A stretch of DNA of 64,000 nucleotides from Stenotrophomonas sp. YIM B06876 (GTDB taxonomy: Bacteria > Pseudomonadota > Gammaproteobacteria > Xanthomonadales > Xanthomonadaceae): contig NZ_JAUJUJ010000008.1 of NCBI RefSeq assembly GCF_030711595.1, forward strand, positions 30,165 through 94,164, in the 5' to 3' direction. This document shows positions 26,321 through 35,253 of this stretch, in pieces. The position numbers were made by a program, and so were the translations under genes. The notes beneath the pieces were generated by a model, which had not been told where the DNA came from, searched no databases, and worked only from the letters and a program-made list of their open reading frames with translations. The number at the start of each line of letters is the position of its first letter. The stretch's first letter is position 1.

Positions 26321-26802
26321 CCCGCGGCCCGGTCCGCCTCGACGTTGCCATCAGCTACGCGCTGCCGCGCGCCGGGCTGCCGGCGGCGGCGAGTTTCCGC
26401 AAGTGGGTGGCTGCCGCCTTGGACGGGCGCATCCGCGAAGCCGACCTGGCCATCCGCCTGGTCGATGCCAAGGAGGGCCAGTCGCTGAACCGCCACTATC
26501 GCGGCAAGGACTACGCCACCAATGTGCTCAGTTTTCCGGCGGACCTGCCCGAAGGCCTGCCCAAGGGGGTGAAGTTCCCGCTGCTCGGTGACCTGGTGAT
26601 CTGCGCGCCGGTCGTCGCCAGCGAAGCCGTCGAGCAGGGCAAGGCGCTCAATGCCCATTACGCCCATCTGACCGTGCATGGCGTGCTGCACCTGCTGGGC
26701 TGGGACCACGAGGACGACAAGGAAGCCGAGGCGATGGAGCAGCTGGAGCGCGAAATCCTGGCCGAGCTCGGCATTGGCGACCCGTACGCGGGCGAGCGCT
26801 GA
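26317..26802 (+). CDS. ybeY: endoribonuclease/rRNA maturation factor YbeY
   Basis: 161 residues, GTG start overlapping ybeZ (GTGA). The zinc site [11 protein letters not shown] with its three His residues is intact, preceded by LLGDLVIC and the strand NVLSFP. It acts in 16S rRNA 3' end processing and 70S quality control. It is followed by a short secreted-protein gene not present in the E. coli ybeZ-ybeY-ybeX order. Confidence 0.96.
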   Translation: MTRGPVRLDVAISYALPRAGLPAAASFRKWVAAALDGRIREADLAIRLVDAKEGQSLNRHYRGKDYATNVLSFPADLPEGLPKGVKFPLLGDLVICAPVVASEAVEQGKALNAHYAHLTVHGVLHLLGWDHEDDKEAEAMEQLEREILAELGIGDPYAGER

Positions 26803-26866
26803 AGCTCCCCGAGCCACCACGCCACCGCGTGGCCGACCTTTCCGGCACAAACCCGAGTTCCCCGCG

Positions 26867-27448
26867 TTGAAAAATATCCTGCCGCCCTTGGCCCTGCTGT
26901 TGCTCTGCCCGCTGGCAAACGCGCAGGCCGCCAAATCCGCTCCCGCGATCGACCTGCCGGCGCTGATCGAATGCCGCCAGAGCGTCAGCGATTTTGCCGC
27001 GCTTGCGCCGATCGCCAACGATCCGCTCAAAGCGGTCGCGCTGGGCTGGCAGCCGCTGCCGCAGGGCAACCTGTTCATGAACGAATACGTGCTGAACACG
27101 CCCATCACCGTGTTCGGCCGCCGCGTCGAGCACATCGCCATGGCCGGCGGCACCATCATCGCCGTGTTCGATCTGGCCGATCCGCGATCGTTGGCCAAAG
27201 CACTGGAGCTGGAAGTCGGCTACGACACTCCGGAGAAATTCATGGCCGGGCGCGAACTCGTCAGCCGCGATGTGATCGACGCCAAGACCGGGGAGGCGCT
27301 GATCGAATCGGTGATCCTGGGTGTCTCCAACGTCCAGACCCACCCGGGCAAGACCCTGGCCGGCTGCACCTACAGCCTGGACCTGCCGGCCGAGGACGAG
27401 GTCCCGGCCACACCTGCCGCCAGCACCCGGACCCCGGCCGGAAACTGA
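26867..27448 (+). CDS. uncharacterised secreted protein between ybeY and corC
   Basis: About 193 residues if started at TTG 26867, which places a clean signal peptide (KNILPPLALLLLCPLANAQA) at the N-terminus. No ATG or GTG gives that. The mature part has two cysteines, one near residue 36 (LIECRQS) and one near 172 (LAGCTYS), which could form a disulfide. The segment FGRRVEHIAMAGGTIIAVFD is a likely hydrophobic strand-turn-strand. I do not recognise the family. It is codirectional with ybeZ-ybeY and corC, with short gaps, so probably cotranscribed and periplasmic. Confidence 0.7.
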   Translation: MKNILPPLALLLLCPLANAQAAKSAPAIDLPALIECRQSVSDFAALAPIANDPLKAVALGWQPLPQGNLFMNEYVLNTPITVFGRRVEHIAMAGGTIIAVFDLADPRSLAKALELEVGYDTPEKFMAGRELVSRDVIDAKTGEALIESVILGVSNVQTHPGKTLAGCTYSLDLPAEDEVPATPAASTRTPAGN

Positions 27449-27519
27449 GCGGGAGCGGCGGGACATCCTGCTAGACTTGCGGCTATCGCCCGGTTTGCCG
27501 GGTGCCGTTTCTATCAGAG

Positions 27520-28401
27520 ATGTCAGAAGACGACAGTAGTACCTCCCCGGAGCATGCGGACCGTAAGCGCAGTTGGCTTGAGCGCTTGAGTGCGGCCTTC
27601 TCCGGCGGCGAACCCCATACCCGCGACGAACTGGTGGCCGTGTTACGGACGGCCCAGCAGGACGGCCTGATTGCGGCCGATACCCTGCGGATGATGGAAG
27701 GCGCGATTTCAGTGGCCGAATTGACCGTAGGCGACGTGATGGTGTCACGCTCGCAGATGGTGTCGCTGCCAGCCGAATCCCCCTTCATCGACCTGATGAA
27801 GCAGGTGGTCGAGTCCGGCCATTCGCGCTTCCCGGTCCACGGCGAAAACAAGGACGACGTGCTGGGCATTTTGCTGGCCAAGGACCTGCTCCGCGGCGTG
27901 GTGGCCGACAACGGCCCCGGCAACGTCCGCGAACTGCTGCGCCCGGCGGTGCTGATTCCCGAATCCAAGAAGCTCAACGTGCTGCTCAAGGAGTTCCGGC
28001 TCTCTCGCAACCACATGGCGCTGGTGGTGGACGAGTACGGCGGCGTCGCCGGACTGGTGACCATCGAGGATGTGCTGGAGCAGATTGTCGGCGAGATCGA
28101 CGACGAGCACGACGAGGCCGAAGACCACACCGCGCAGATCGCCATCCAGGCCGACGGCCGCTATGTGGTCGACGCGCTGACCGCCATCGGCGACTTCAAC
28201 GAACGCTTCAGCGCCGATTTCCCGGATGATGACTACGACACCATTGGTGGTCTGGTCACCGAGGCCATCGGCCATCTGCCGGAAACCGGCGACGAACTGG
28301 CCCTGGACCGCTTCGTGTTCCGGGTGGCGCGTGCCGATGCCCGCCGCGTGCAGGCCTTCCACGTCACCGTGCTGCCCCCTGAGACCGGGGAGGAAGATTG
28401 A
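27520..28401 (+). CDS. corC: CorC/YbeX-type CBS-pair protein
   Basis: About 293 residues. An N-terminal Ser/Glu-rich stretch is followed by two CBS domains (about 65-180; VGDVMVSRSQMVSL, GHSRFPVHGENKDDVLGI, VDEYGGVAGLVTIEDVLEQIVG in parts). A CorC_HlyC transporter-associated domain ends the protein (DFNERF, DDYDTIGGLV, FRVARADARRV). It matches E. coli YbeX, linked to magnesium/cobalt efflux and ribosome metabolism. Start at 27520 is preferred; a GTG six codons upstream is possible. It overlaps the next gene by four bases. Confidence 0.93.
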   Translation: MSEDDSSTSPEHADRKRSWLERLSAAFSGGEPHTRDELVAVLRTAQQDGLIAADTLRMMEGAISVAELTVGDVMVSRSQMVSLPAESPFIDLMKQVVESGHSRFPVHGENKDDVLGILLAKDLLRGVVADNGPGNVRELLRPAVLIPESKKLNVLLKEFRLSRNHMALVVDEYGGVAGLVTIEDVLEQIVGEIDDEHDEAEDHTAQIAIQADGRYVVDALTAIGDFNERFSADFPDDDYDTIGGLVTEAIGHLPETGDELALDRFVFRVARADARRVQAFHVTVLPPETGEED

Positions 28402-29669
28402 TCAACCGCCAGCGTCCGCTTCGCCGCCTCTCCCTGTTCGGTTGCGCCTTGCTGGCGCTGCTGGTGTCGTTCGCCTCCCGGGCGCAGGCACCCGACGGAC
28501 AGGCAGCCCCGGCTGCAGCCGCGCAATCCACCGCGCCGGCGCCGCGGATCGGCGTGGTGACGATGCAGCCGGGGGAAATTTTCTTCGAGCGCTTCGGCCA
28601 CGACGCCCTGGTGGTTGCCGACCCGCGCAGTGGCACCGCCATTTCCTACAACTTCGGCTATTTCGATCCGGGCGAGAAGGACTTCATCAGCCGCTTCGTG
28701 CGCGGCGAAATGATGTATTACCTGGTCGCGCTGCCGCTGGGCGAGGATCTGGCGCAATACCGTGACGAGGGCCGCGGCGCCAGCATCCAGTGGCTGGACC
28801 TGCCGCCGACGCAGGCACGTGCACTGGCCGCGGAACTGGCCGACCTTGCACGCCCGGAAAACGCGCGCTACCGCTACGACTATTTCACCGCCAACTGCTC
28901 CACCATGGTGCGCGACGCCCTCGACCGCGCGATGGAAGGCGGCCTGCAATCGCAGTTGGCTGGCCGCTCACGCGGCAACACCTATCGCAGCGAATCGATC
29001 CGCCTGGCTTCGCCGTCACTGTGGATGTGGCTGGGCTTCGACCTCGGCATGGGCCCCTATGGCGACCAGCCGCTGTCACGCTGGCAGGAGGCCTTCGTGC
29101 CGATGCGCCTGGCCGACAGCCTGCGCCAGGTCCACAACAGCGAGGGCCGCCCGCTGGTGCAGTCCGAGCAGGAACTGCTGCCGCAGCGCGTGGCCGCCGA
29201 GCCAGCCGAACATGCCCGTTACTGGTGGCCATGGTTGCTGGCAGGAGGCGGGGTGGCTTGCCTCATCCTTTCCGGCGCGCGGCGGCCGCGGCTCATTGCC
29301 GGGTTCGCATTGCCGTTCTGGCTGCTGTGCACCCTCTTCGGCCTGCTGCTGGCCTGTGCGTGGGGGTTCACCGCGCATCAGGGCACCTGGGCCAACCGCA
29401 ACCTGCTGCTGCTCAATCCGCTGTGTGTGGTGCTGTTGCCCGGCGCCTGGCGGCTGCTGCGCAGCCGCCCGCCCGGTCGCTGGTTCAGCACGCTGCTGTG
29501 GCTGGTGACGGCAACGGCCGCACTGGCGCTGCCGATCCACTGGCTTTCGTTCCAGCCGCAGTTCAACGTGCAATGGATCGTGCTGCTGTTGCCGATCCAT
29601 GCTTCGCTGGCATGGACGCTGGGGGCGCGGCGCTTGCCGGCCGGCGCGCGCGGACGCACGCTGCCGTGA
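28398..29669 (+). CDS. DUF4105 membrane protein
   Basis: 423 residues, TTG start overlapping corC by four bases (TTGA). A signal or anchor segment (about 11-30) precedes a periplasmic DUF4105 domain: ERFGHDALVV, SYNFGYFDP, MMYYLVALPLGEDLAQYRDEGRG (in parts) and YRYDYFTANCSTMVRDALD. The His and Cys in these motifs suggest a papain-like fold, as an inference. Four C-terminal membrane helices (about 270-410) follow. Function is unknown. It occupies the place where lnt follows ybeX in E. coli. Confidence 0.82.
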   Translation: MINRQRPLRRLSLFGCALLALLVSFASRAQAPDGQAAPAAAAQSTAPAPRIGVVTMQPGEIFFERFGHDALVVADPRSGTAISYNFGYFDPGEKDFISRFVRGEMMYYLVALPLGEDLAQYRDEGRGASIQWLDLPPTQARALAAELADLARPENARYRYDYFTANCSTMVRDALDRAMEGGLQSQLAGRSRGNTYRSESIRLASPSLWMWLGFDLGMGPYGDQPLSRWQEAFVPMRLADSLRQVHNSEGRPLVQSEQELLPQRVAAEPAEHARYWWPWLLAGGGVACLILSGARRPRLIAGFALPFWLLCTLFGLLLACAWGFTAHQGTWANRNLLLLNPLCVVLLPGAWRLLRSRPPGRWFSTLLWLVTATAALALPIHWLSFQPQFNVQWIVLLLPIHASLAWTLGARRLPAGARGRTLP

Positions 29670-30676
29670 TGCAATCTTCCCAAGCCACGCTGCCGGGCAA
29701 TCCGCCCTGCGTCATCAACTGCACCTACTACGATGCGCAGGGAAACCCCCGCAACCTGGACCTGGACAGCATCAGCGATGTGCTGCGCGACGACGACGAC
29801 GGCTTCATCTGGGTGGGCCTGTACGAACCGGACGAGGCGGTGCTGGTCAAGATCCAGGAGGAGTTCGCCCTGCATGACCTGGCCATCGAGGACACCCGCA
29901 AAGCGCACCAGCGGCCGAAGGTGGAAACCTATGGCAACTCGCTGTTTGTGGTGGTGCATACCGCCCAGGTGGTGGACGAGCGCATCCGCTACGGCGAAAC
30001 CCATGCCTTCCTCGGCCGTCGCTTTCTGGTGACCGTGCGCCATGGCGCATCGCTGTCATATGCCCCGGTACGGGCGCGGCTGGAGCGCGACCCCGAACTG
30101 CTGGCGATGGGGCCGTCGTTCTGCCTGTATGCCGTGCTCGACGCGGTGGTCGACAACTACCTGCCGATCACCGACAGCTTCCGCGACACGCTGGACCTGC
30201 TGGAACAGGACATCTTTTCCGAGAACTACAGGCGGCGCACAGTGATCCGCCTGTACGAGCTCAAGCGCGAGCTCAACAAGATGCGCCTGGCGGTGGCGCC
30301 ACTGCAGGACTCGCTGGCGCAGATCCAGCGCAACCAGGGGTCGCTGATCCAGGACGAGGTGAAGCTGTACATGCGCGACGTGCTCGACCACGCCGCGCGC
30401 ATCAACGACGCCATCGACACCCTGCGTGAAATGCTGGGCACCGCGTTGAGCGTGAACCTGTCGCTGGTGACGCTGGCGCAGGGCGAGACGGTCAAACGCC
30501 TCGGCGCGTGGGCGGCGCTGCTGGCCGCCCCGACCCTGATCACCAGCTGGTACGGCATGAACTTCAAGTTCATGCCCGAACTGGAGGGGCGCTTCGCCTA
30601 CCCGCTGCTGATCACCACGGTGGGCGTGGTCTGCGTGGCGCTGTACCGCCTGTTCAAGCGGGCGCGCTGGCTGTAA
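29669..30676 (+). CDS. corA: CorA-type magnesium/cobalt transporter
   Basis: 335 residues. A large cytoplasmic N-terminal domain leads to two C-terminal membrane helices, with the selectivity motif YGMNF between them and a basic tail (FKRARWL). Family markers include LAIEDTRKAHQRPK and RDVLDHAARINDAIDTLRE (in parts). It forms a pentameric divalent-cation channel. It shares one base with the DUF4105 stop (TGATG) and ends the ybeZ-to-corA operon. Confidence 0.94.
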   Translation: MQSSQATLPGNPPCVINCTYYDAQGNPRNLDLDSISDVLRDDDDGFIWVGLYEPDEAVLVKIQEEFALHDLAIEDTRKAHQRPKVETYGNSLFVVVHTAQVVDERIRYGETHAFLGRRFLVTVRHGASLSYAPVRARLERDPELLAMGPSFCLYAVLDAVVDNYLPITDSFRDTLDLLEQDIFSENYRRRTVIRLYELKRELNKMRLAVAPLQDSLAQIQRNQGSLIQDEVKLYMRDVLDHAARINDAIDTLREMLGTALSVNLSLVTLAQGETVKRLGAWAALLAAPTLITSWYGMNFKFMPELEGRFAYPLLITTVGVVCVALYRLFKRARWL

Positions 30677-30688
30677 CCGAACGCGGGG

Positions 30689-30748
30689 GCGGGAGCGACG
30701 CAGGCTCTCCATGCGTTGGGCCGCATGATCAAGACAGTTGGCTCCTAC
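30689..30748. repeat. GTAG-like REP remnant with imperfect terminal inverted repeats
   Basis: The left end GCGGGAGCGACG and the complement of the right end GTAGGAGCCAAC are imperfect inverted repeats about 60 bases apart. An internal ATGCG...CGCAT hairpin is present. The GTAGGAGC-type end is typical of intergenic REP elements in pseudomonads and xanthomonads. It lies between the convergent ends of corA and sad. Confidence 0.45.
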
Positions 30749-30820
30749 AGAGTGCTTCCCAGCACTTTCTCGGCGCGGCTCTCGCGGCTGAGGTTTTTTC
30801 TGCGCAGCAGCCAGGAGCTC

Positions 30821-32188
30821 CTAGGCCACATAGATCGTCTTGATATTCATGAACTCGTGGATGCCGTGCCCGGCCAGTTCGCGGCCGAAGCCGGAGCGCT
30901 TGGTGCCGCCGAACGGCAGCCGCGCATCACTTTTCACCACCGAATTGACGAACGCCGCCCCGCACTGCAGCTGCTGCGCCACGGCCTCGCCCCGCGCGCC
31001 ATCGGCCGTCCACACGCTGCCACCCAGTCCGAAGGCGGTGTCGTTGGCCACCCGCACGGCCTCGGCTTCATCGCGCACGCGCAGGATCGCGGCCACCGGG
31101 CCGAACAATTCCTCGCCGTAGGCCGGCATGCCGGGGCCGACCCGATCGAGAATCGAGGCCGGATAACCGGCGTAGGTCCCGGCCAGCGGTTCACACCCCA
31201 GCAGCACTTTTGCGCCCTTGGCGATGCTGGCCTGCACCTGCCTGTGCAATTCGTCGCGCAGGTCCGCACGTGCCATCGGCGCCAGCGTGGTGGCCGCATC
31301 CTGCGGGTCGCCGTAGACCCGCTGCCGCGACGCCGCGACGAAGCGGCGGACAAACTCGTCGGCAATCGCCTCGACCACGATGAAGCGTTTGGCGGCGATG
31401 CAGGTCTGCCCGGCATTGTCGAAACGCGAACTCACCGCCGCGGCCACCGTGCTCTCCAGCTCGGCGTCTTCCAGCACTACGAAGGCATCGCTGCCACCCA
31501 GCTCCATCACGCATTTCTTCAACTGGTCGCCGGCATTGGCCGCGATCGAGCGTCCCGCGCGCTCGCTGCCGGTCAGCGTCACCGCCTTGATCCGGTGATC
31601 GCGCAGCACCGCGGCCGCCTGCTCGTTGTCGATATGCAGCACATCGAACACGCCGGCCGGCACGCCGGCGGCGGCCACCACCTCGGCGATCAGATCGGCG
31701 CAGCGCGGCACGTTGCTGGCATGTTTGAGCAGTGCCACATTGCCGGCCATCAATGCCGGGGCCAGGAACCGGAACACCTGCCATATCGGGAAATTCCACG
31801 GCATCACCGCGAACACGCAGCCGATCGGCTCATAACGCACATAGCTGCGCCGGGCTTCGGTGGCGATCGGCTGCGGGGCCAGATAACCGGCGGCATGGTC
31901 GGCGTAATACCCGCAGGCCGCCGCACACTTTTCAATTTCGGCCAGCGCCTCGTGGCGCAGCTTGCCCATTCCCGTGGTCATGCTGCGCTGGAGGTCATCG
32001 CGTCGATCACGCAGCCCTGCGGCAATCTTTCGCAGGTAATCATCACGCGTTTCCAGACTCGACGCCGCCCACGCCGGGAAGGCGGCCTCTGCCGCCGCCA
32101 GACGCTGTTCGACGGCCGCGGGGGTCATCAGCTCGACCGTATCCACGGCCTGCCCACTGAAGGGATTGATGGTCTGGTATGACGCCAT
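30821..32188 (-). CDS. sad: NAD(P)-dependent succinate-semialdehyde dehydrogenase (Sad/YneI-like)
   Basis: 455 residues, close to E. coli Sad. Aldehyde dehydrogenase motifs: PWNFPIWQ, GSERAGRSIA, the general-base Glu in ELGGSDAF, and the nucleophile in NAGQTCIAAKRF. A C-terminal PFGGTKRSGFGRE is present. It oxidises succinate semialdehyde, the product of GABA transamination, to succinate. Start 32188 has AGGTGA upstream. It lies below the spu operon, separated by a REP-like hairpin pair, and supplies the last step of putrescine breakdown. Confidence 0.88.
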   Translation of the reverse strand: MASYQTINPFSGQAVDTVELMTPAAVEQRLAAAEAAFPAWAASSLETRDDYLRKIAAGLRDRRDDLQRSMTTGMGKLRHEALAEIEKCAAACGYYADHAAGYLAPQPIATEARRSYVRYEPIGCVFAVMPWNFPIWQVFRFLAPALMAGNVALLKHASNVPRCADLIAEVVAAAGVPAGVFDVLHIDNEQAAAVLRDHRIKAVTLTGSERAGRSIAANAGDQLKKCVMELGGSDAFVVLEDAELESTVAAAVSSRFDNAGQTCIAAKRFIVVEAIADEFVRRFVAASRQRVYGDPQDAATTLAPMARADLRDELHRQVQASIAKGAKVLLGCEPLAGTYAGYPASILDRVGPGMPAYGEELFGPVAAILRVRDEAEAVRVANDTAFGLGGSVWTADGARGEAVAQQLQCGAAFVNSVVKSDARLPFGGTKRSGFGRELAGHGIHEFMNIKTIYVA

Positions 32189-32270
32189 GGAATCACCTGC
32201 ATTCAATGAATGGGGAAATGGTAGCGCCGGCAGTGTTGTGCGCAGGTAAACCCGGGCGCGGGCCGTGCAG

Positions 32271-32330
32271 GCCGAGCCCTGCCCGGCTGACGATCTACCG
32301 GTGAAACCCGTGCCGAGCAGGGCCCGGCAC
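32271..32330. repeat. inverted pair of REP-like hairpins (SMAG/GTAG type)
   Basis: Hairpin A (32271-32287, GCCGAGC-CCT-GCCCGGC) and hairpin B (32310-32330, GTGCCGAGC-AGG-GCCCGGCAC) share the same stem with the loop inverted. A GTAG tetranucleotide lies on the minus strand at 32295-32298 between them. This matches the form of Stenotrophomonas GTAG REP dimers. It sits 16 bases below the potI stop and may act as terminator or mRNA stabiliser. Confidence 0.55.
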
Positions 32331-32345
32331 CACAGGCGGCTGCGC

Positions 32346-33191
32346 TCAGCTGTTGTCCTGCAATGCCAGCTGCATATCGCGCTGGCGGCGCTTTTCCGCC
32401 CGTGCCATCAACCACCAGCCGACGAACGCGGCCAGCGACACCGCCAGCACCAGCAACGTGGCCAGCGCATTGATCTTCGGGCTGACGCCCAGGCGCACCG
32501 AGGAGAAGATCTTCATCGGCAAGGTGGTCGAGCTGGGCCCGGCAACGAAGCTGGCAATCACCACGTCATCCAGCGACAGGGTGAAGGCCAGCAACCACCC
32601 CGATACCAGCGCCGGGGCGATGATCGGCAGCGTGATCAGGAAGAACACCTTCAGCCGGTTGGCCCCCAGGTCCATCGCCGCCTCTTCCAGTGACACGTCC
32701 AGCTCCTGCAGCCGCGAGGACACCAGCACGGTGACAAACGAGATGGTGAAGGTGACATGGGCGATCCAGATCGCCACCAGGCCCTTGGACGGCAAACCCA
32801 GCAGCCCCCCCATCGACACCAGCATCAGCAGGATCGACAGGCCGATGATCACCTCGGGCATCACCAGCGGTGCGGTGATCAGGGCGCCGAACAGGGTCTT
32901 GCCGGGAAAGCGCTTGAAGCGGGTCATCACCATGGCCGCCATGGTCCCGATCACCATCGAGGCGGTGGCGGTCCAGAAGGCGATCTTGAGGCTGATCCAC
33001 GCCGCTTCCAGCAATTGCCGGTCGCGCAACAGCTCGCCATACCACTTCACCGAGAACCCGGCCCATACCGTGGCCAGCCGCGAGGAGTTGAACGAGTACA
33101 GCATCAGCAGCAGGATCGGCAGGTACAGGAACGCGAAGCCCAGGGCCAACACGCTCCAGCCAAACCACGGACGCCGGCGGGCCATGCTCAT
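32346..33191 (-). CDS. potI: polyamine ABC importer permease PotI
   Basis: 281 residues with six membrane helices. The cytoplasmic EAA loop reads EEAAMDLGANRLKVFFLITLP, in parts, as in PotI/SpuH. ATG 33191 overlaps the potH stop by four bases. With PotH it forms the channel of the putrescine/spermidine importer. Last gene of the polyamine operon, followed by the REP-like hairpins. Confidence 0.93.
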   Translation of the reverse strand: MSMARRRPWFGWSVLALGFAFLYLPILLLMLYSFNSSRLATVWAGFSVKWYGELLRDRQLLEAAWISLKIAFWTATASMVIGTMAAMVMTRFKRFPGKTLFGALITAPLVMPEVIIGLSILLMLVSMGGLLGLPSKGLVAIWIAHVTFTISFVTVLVSSRLQELDVSLEEAAMDLGANRLKVFFLITLPIIAPALVSGWLLAFTLSLDDVVIASFVAGPSSTTLPMKIFSSVRLGVSPKINALATLLVLAVSLAAFVGWWLMARAEKRRQRDMQLALQDNS

Positions 33192-34117
33192 GCCAGCTTT
33201 CCTTCCAGCGCGCGCTGCTGGGAGCGGTTGAAGATCAGGATCGGGATCAGCAGCAGCACCAGCATCACGATCGCCACCGCAGATGCCGCCGGCCAGTCGC
33301 GGTTGTTGAAGAACTCGCTCCACAGCACACGGCCGATCATCAGCGTATCCGGCCCGCCCAGCATTTCCGGAATCACGAACTCACCCACCACCGGAATCAT
33401 CACCAGCATGCAGCCGGCGACAATGCCGCTGCGCGACAGCGGCAGGGTGACCGTCAAAAATGTTTTCCACGGCTTGGCCCCGAGGTCGTAAGCCGCTTCC
33501 AGCAGGCGCTGGTCGAGCTTGACCAGGTTGGCGTACAGCGGCAGCACCATGAACGGCAGGTAGCAGTAGACGATGCCGATATAGGCGGCCAGCGGGGTAT
33601 AGAGGATGTGCAACGGCTGGTCGATCAGGCCGCTGGCCATCAACCAGCGATTGAGGATGCCGTTGCTGTCGAGGATCCCGATCCAGGCGTAGACCCGGAT
33701 CAGGAACGAGGTCCACGACGGCAGCACCACCAGCATCATCGCGATGTTGCGGGCCGACGGCGACATGCGCGAGATCACGTAGGCCATCGGATAGCCGATC
33801 AGCAGCGTGAGCAGCGTGGAGACCACCGCGATCTTGATCGAACTCAGGTAGGCCACCGCGTACTGGCTGTCGTGCAACAGCGCCACGTAGTTGCCGAGGT
33901 TGAGGTTCAGCGTCAGCGCGTTGTCGACGTATTCGACCACCGATGTATACGGCGGCATGGCCACCGCCATGCGCGAGAACGAGATCTTCAGCACGATCAG
34001 GAACGGGATCGCGAAGAACAGCAGCAGCCACAGGTAGGGCGCCGCGATCACGGCCGAACGCAGGCCGGGCACCCAGCGCTTCCAGCCGGTGGCGTTCATC
34101 CAGCCAGTGGCACTCAT
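33188..34117 (-). CDS. potH: polyamine ABC importer permease PotH
   Basis: 309 residues with six hydrophobic helices. The EAA loop LLEAAYDLGAKPWKTFLTVTLP (read in parts) and the segment PEMLGGPDTLMIG are typical PotH/SpuG motifs. ATG 34117 overlaps the potG stop by four bases (ATGA), and its own stop overlaps potI. Cytoplasmic-membrane partner of PotI. Confidence 0.93.
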   Translation of the reverse strand: MSATGWMNATGWKRWVPGLRSAVIAAPYLWLLLFFAIPFLIVLKISFSRMAVAMPPYTSVVEYVDNALTLNLNLGNYVALLHDSQYAVAYLSSIKIAVVSTLLTLLIGYPMAYVISRMSPSARNIAMMLVVLPSWTSFLIRVYAWIGILDSNGILNRWLMASGLIDQPLHILYTPLAAYIGIVYCYLPFMVLPLYANLVKLDQRLLEAAYDLGAKPWKTFLTVTLPLSRSGIVAGCMLVMIPVVGEFVIPEMLGGPDTLMIGRVLWSEFFNNRDWPAASAVAIVMLVLLLIPILIFNRSQQRALEGKLA

Positions 34118-35253
34118 GAGGTCAGCACCACGCCGTCGTTGTCGTCCCAAGACACCCACACCTCATCGTTCCAGGTGATGCCGTCGCTGTCCCAGCGCTT
34201 CATGTTGGCGAAGTTGGACAGGATCTTGATGCCGCCGGGCAGGCGCACGTGGTAGACCGAGTGGCTGCCGAAATAGGCGATGTCCTCGACCACGCCGCGG
34301 GCCTTGTTGGTGCTCTGTTCCGGCTCGTCCTTGCCGATATGCACTTTTTCCGGGCGCAGCGCGAACGACACCGGCTGGCCTTCGTAACAGGTGATGCCGT
34401 GGCCGATGTAGATCGGGTCCGGGAAGGAGGGGGTGCGCACGGTAACGTAGTCGGGCAGATCCTCGTCGATCACGCCCTCGATCAGATTGACCGAGCCGAT
34501 GAAGCCGGCGACGAACCGGTTGGCCGGCTGTTCGTAGATGTCATCGGGTTTGCCGACCTGCTGGATCCAACCCTGGTCCATCACCGCGATGCGGGTGGCC
34601 ATGGTCATGGCTTCCTCCTGGTCGTGGGTGACCATGACGCAGGTGACCCCCGACTGCTCGATGATATTGACCAGCTCCAGCTGCATCTTCGAACGCAGCT
34701 TCTTGTCCAGCGCGCCCATCGGCTCGTCCAGCAGCAGCAGTTTGGGGCCCTTGGCCAGCGACCGCGCCAGTGCCACCCGCTGCTGCTGGCCGCCGGACAG
34801 CTGGTGCGGCTTGCGCTTGGCCAGCTTCTGCAACTGCACCAGTTCCAGCATCTCGCCCACGCGCCTGGCGATGGCGGCCTTGGGCAAGCCGTCCTGCTTC
34901 AGCCCGAAGGCGATGTTCTGCTCCACGGTCATATGCGGGAACAGCGCATAGGACTGGAACATCATGTTGAGCGGCCGCTCATAGGGCGGCAGTCCGTTCA
35001 TCAACTGGCCATCGAGGAAGATCTTGCCCTTGGTCGGGGTCTCGAACCCGCCCAGGCAGCGCAGCAGGGTGGACTTGCCGCTGCCCGAACCGCCGAGCAG
35101 CGCGAAGATCTCGCCCTTGCGGATCTGCAGCGACACATCATCGACCGCGACAAATCCGTCGAACTCCTTGCGCACAGCCACCAGTGACAGATAGCCCTCG
35201 TCGGTACCGACGGCCGCCGGGATGCCTGCCTGTGTTGCTTCGCTAGCTGCCAT
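34114..35253 (-). CDS. potG: polyamine ABC importer ATPase PotG
   Basis: 379 residues. Walker A GGSGSGKST, Q-loop FQSYALFPHM, signature LSGGQQQRV, Walker B LLLLDEPMGALD and switch His VTHDQEEA are present. A C-terminal TOBE domain (SFALRPEKVHIG onward) is typical of MalK-type ATPases. Start 35253 has AGAGG close upstream. It powers PotHI and is coupled to potH. A perfect 13-bp hairpin lies 40 bases before its start. Confidence 0.95.
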   Translation of the reverse strand: MAASEATQAGIPAAVGTDEGYLSLVAVRKEFDGFVAVDDVSLQIRKGEIFALLGGSGSGKSTLLRCLGGFETPTKGKIFLDGQLMNGLPPYERPLNMMFQSYALFPHMTVEQNIAFGLKQDGLPKAAIARRVGEMLELVQLQKLAKRKPHQLSGGQQQRVALARSLAKGPKLLLLDEPMGALDKKLRSKMQLELVNIIEQSGVTCVMVTHDQEEAMTMATRIAVMDQGWIQQVGKPDDIYEQPANRFVAGFIGSVNLIEGVIDEDLPDYVTVRTPSFPDPIYIGHGITCYEGQPVSFALRPEKVHIGKDEPEQSTNKARGVVEDIAYFGSHSVYHVRLPGGIKILSNFANMKRWDSDGITWNDEVWVSWDDNDGVVLTS

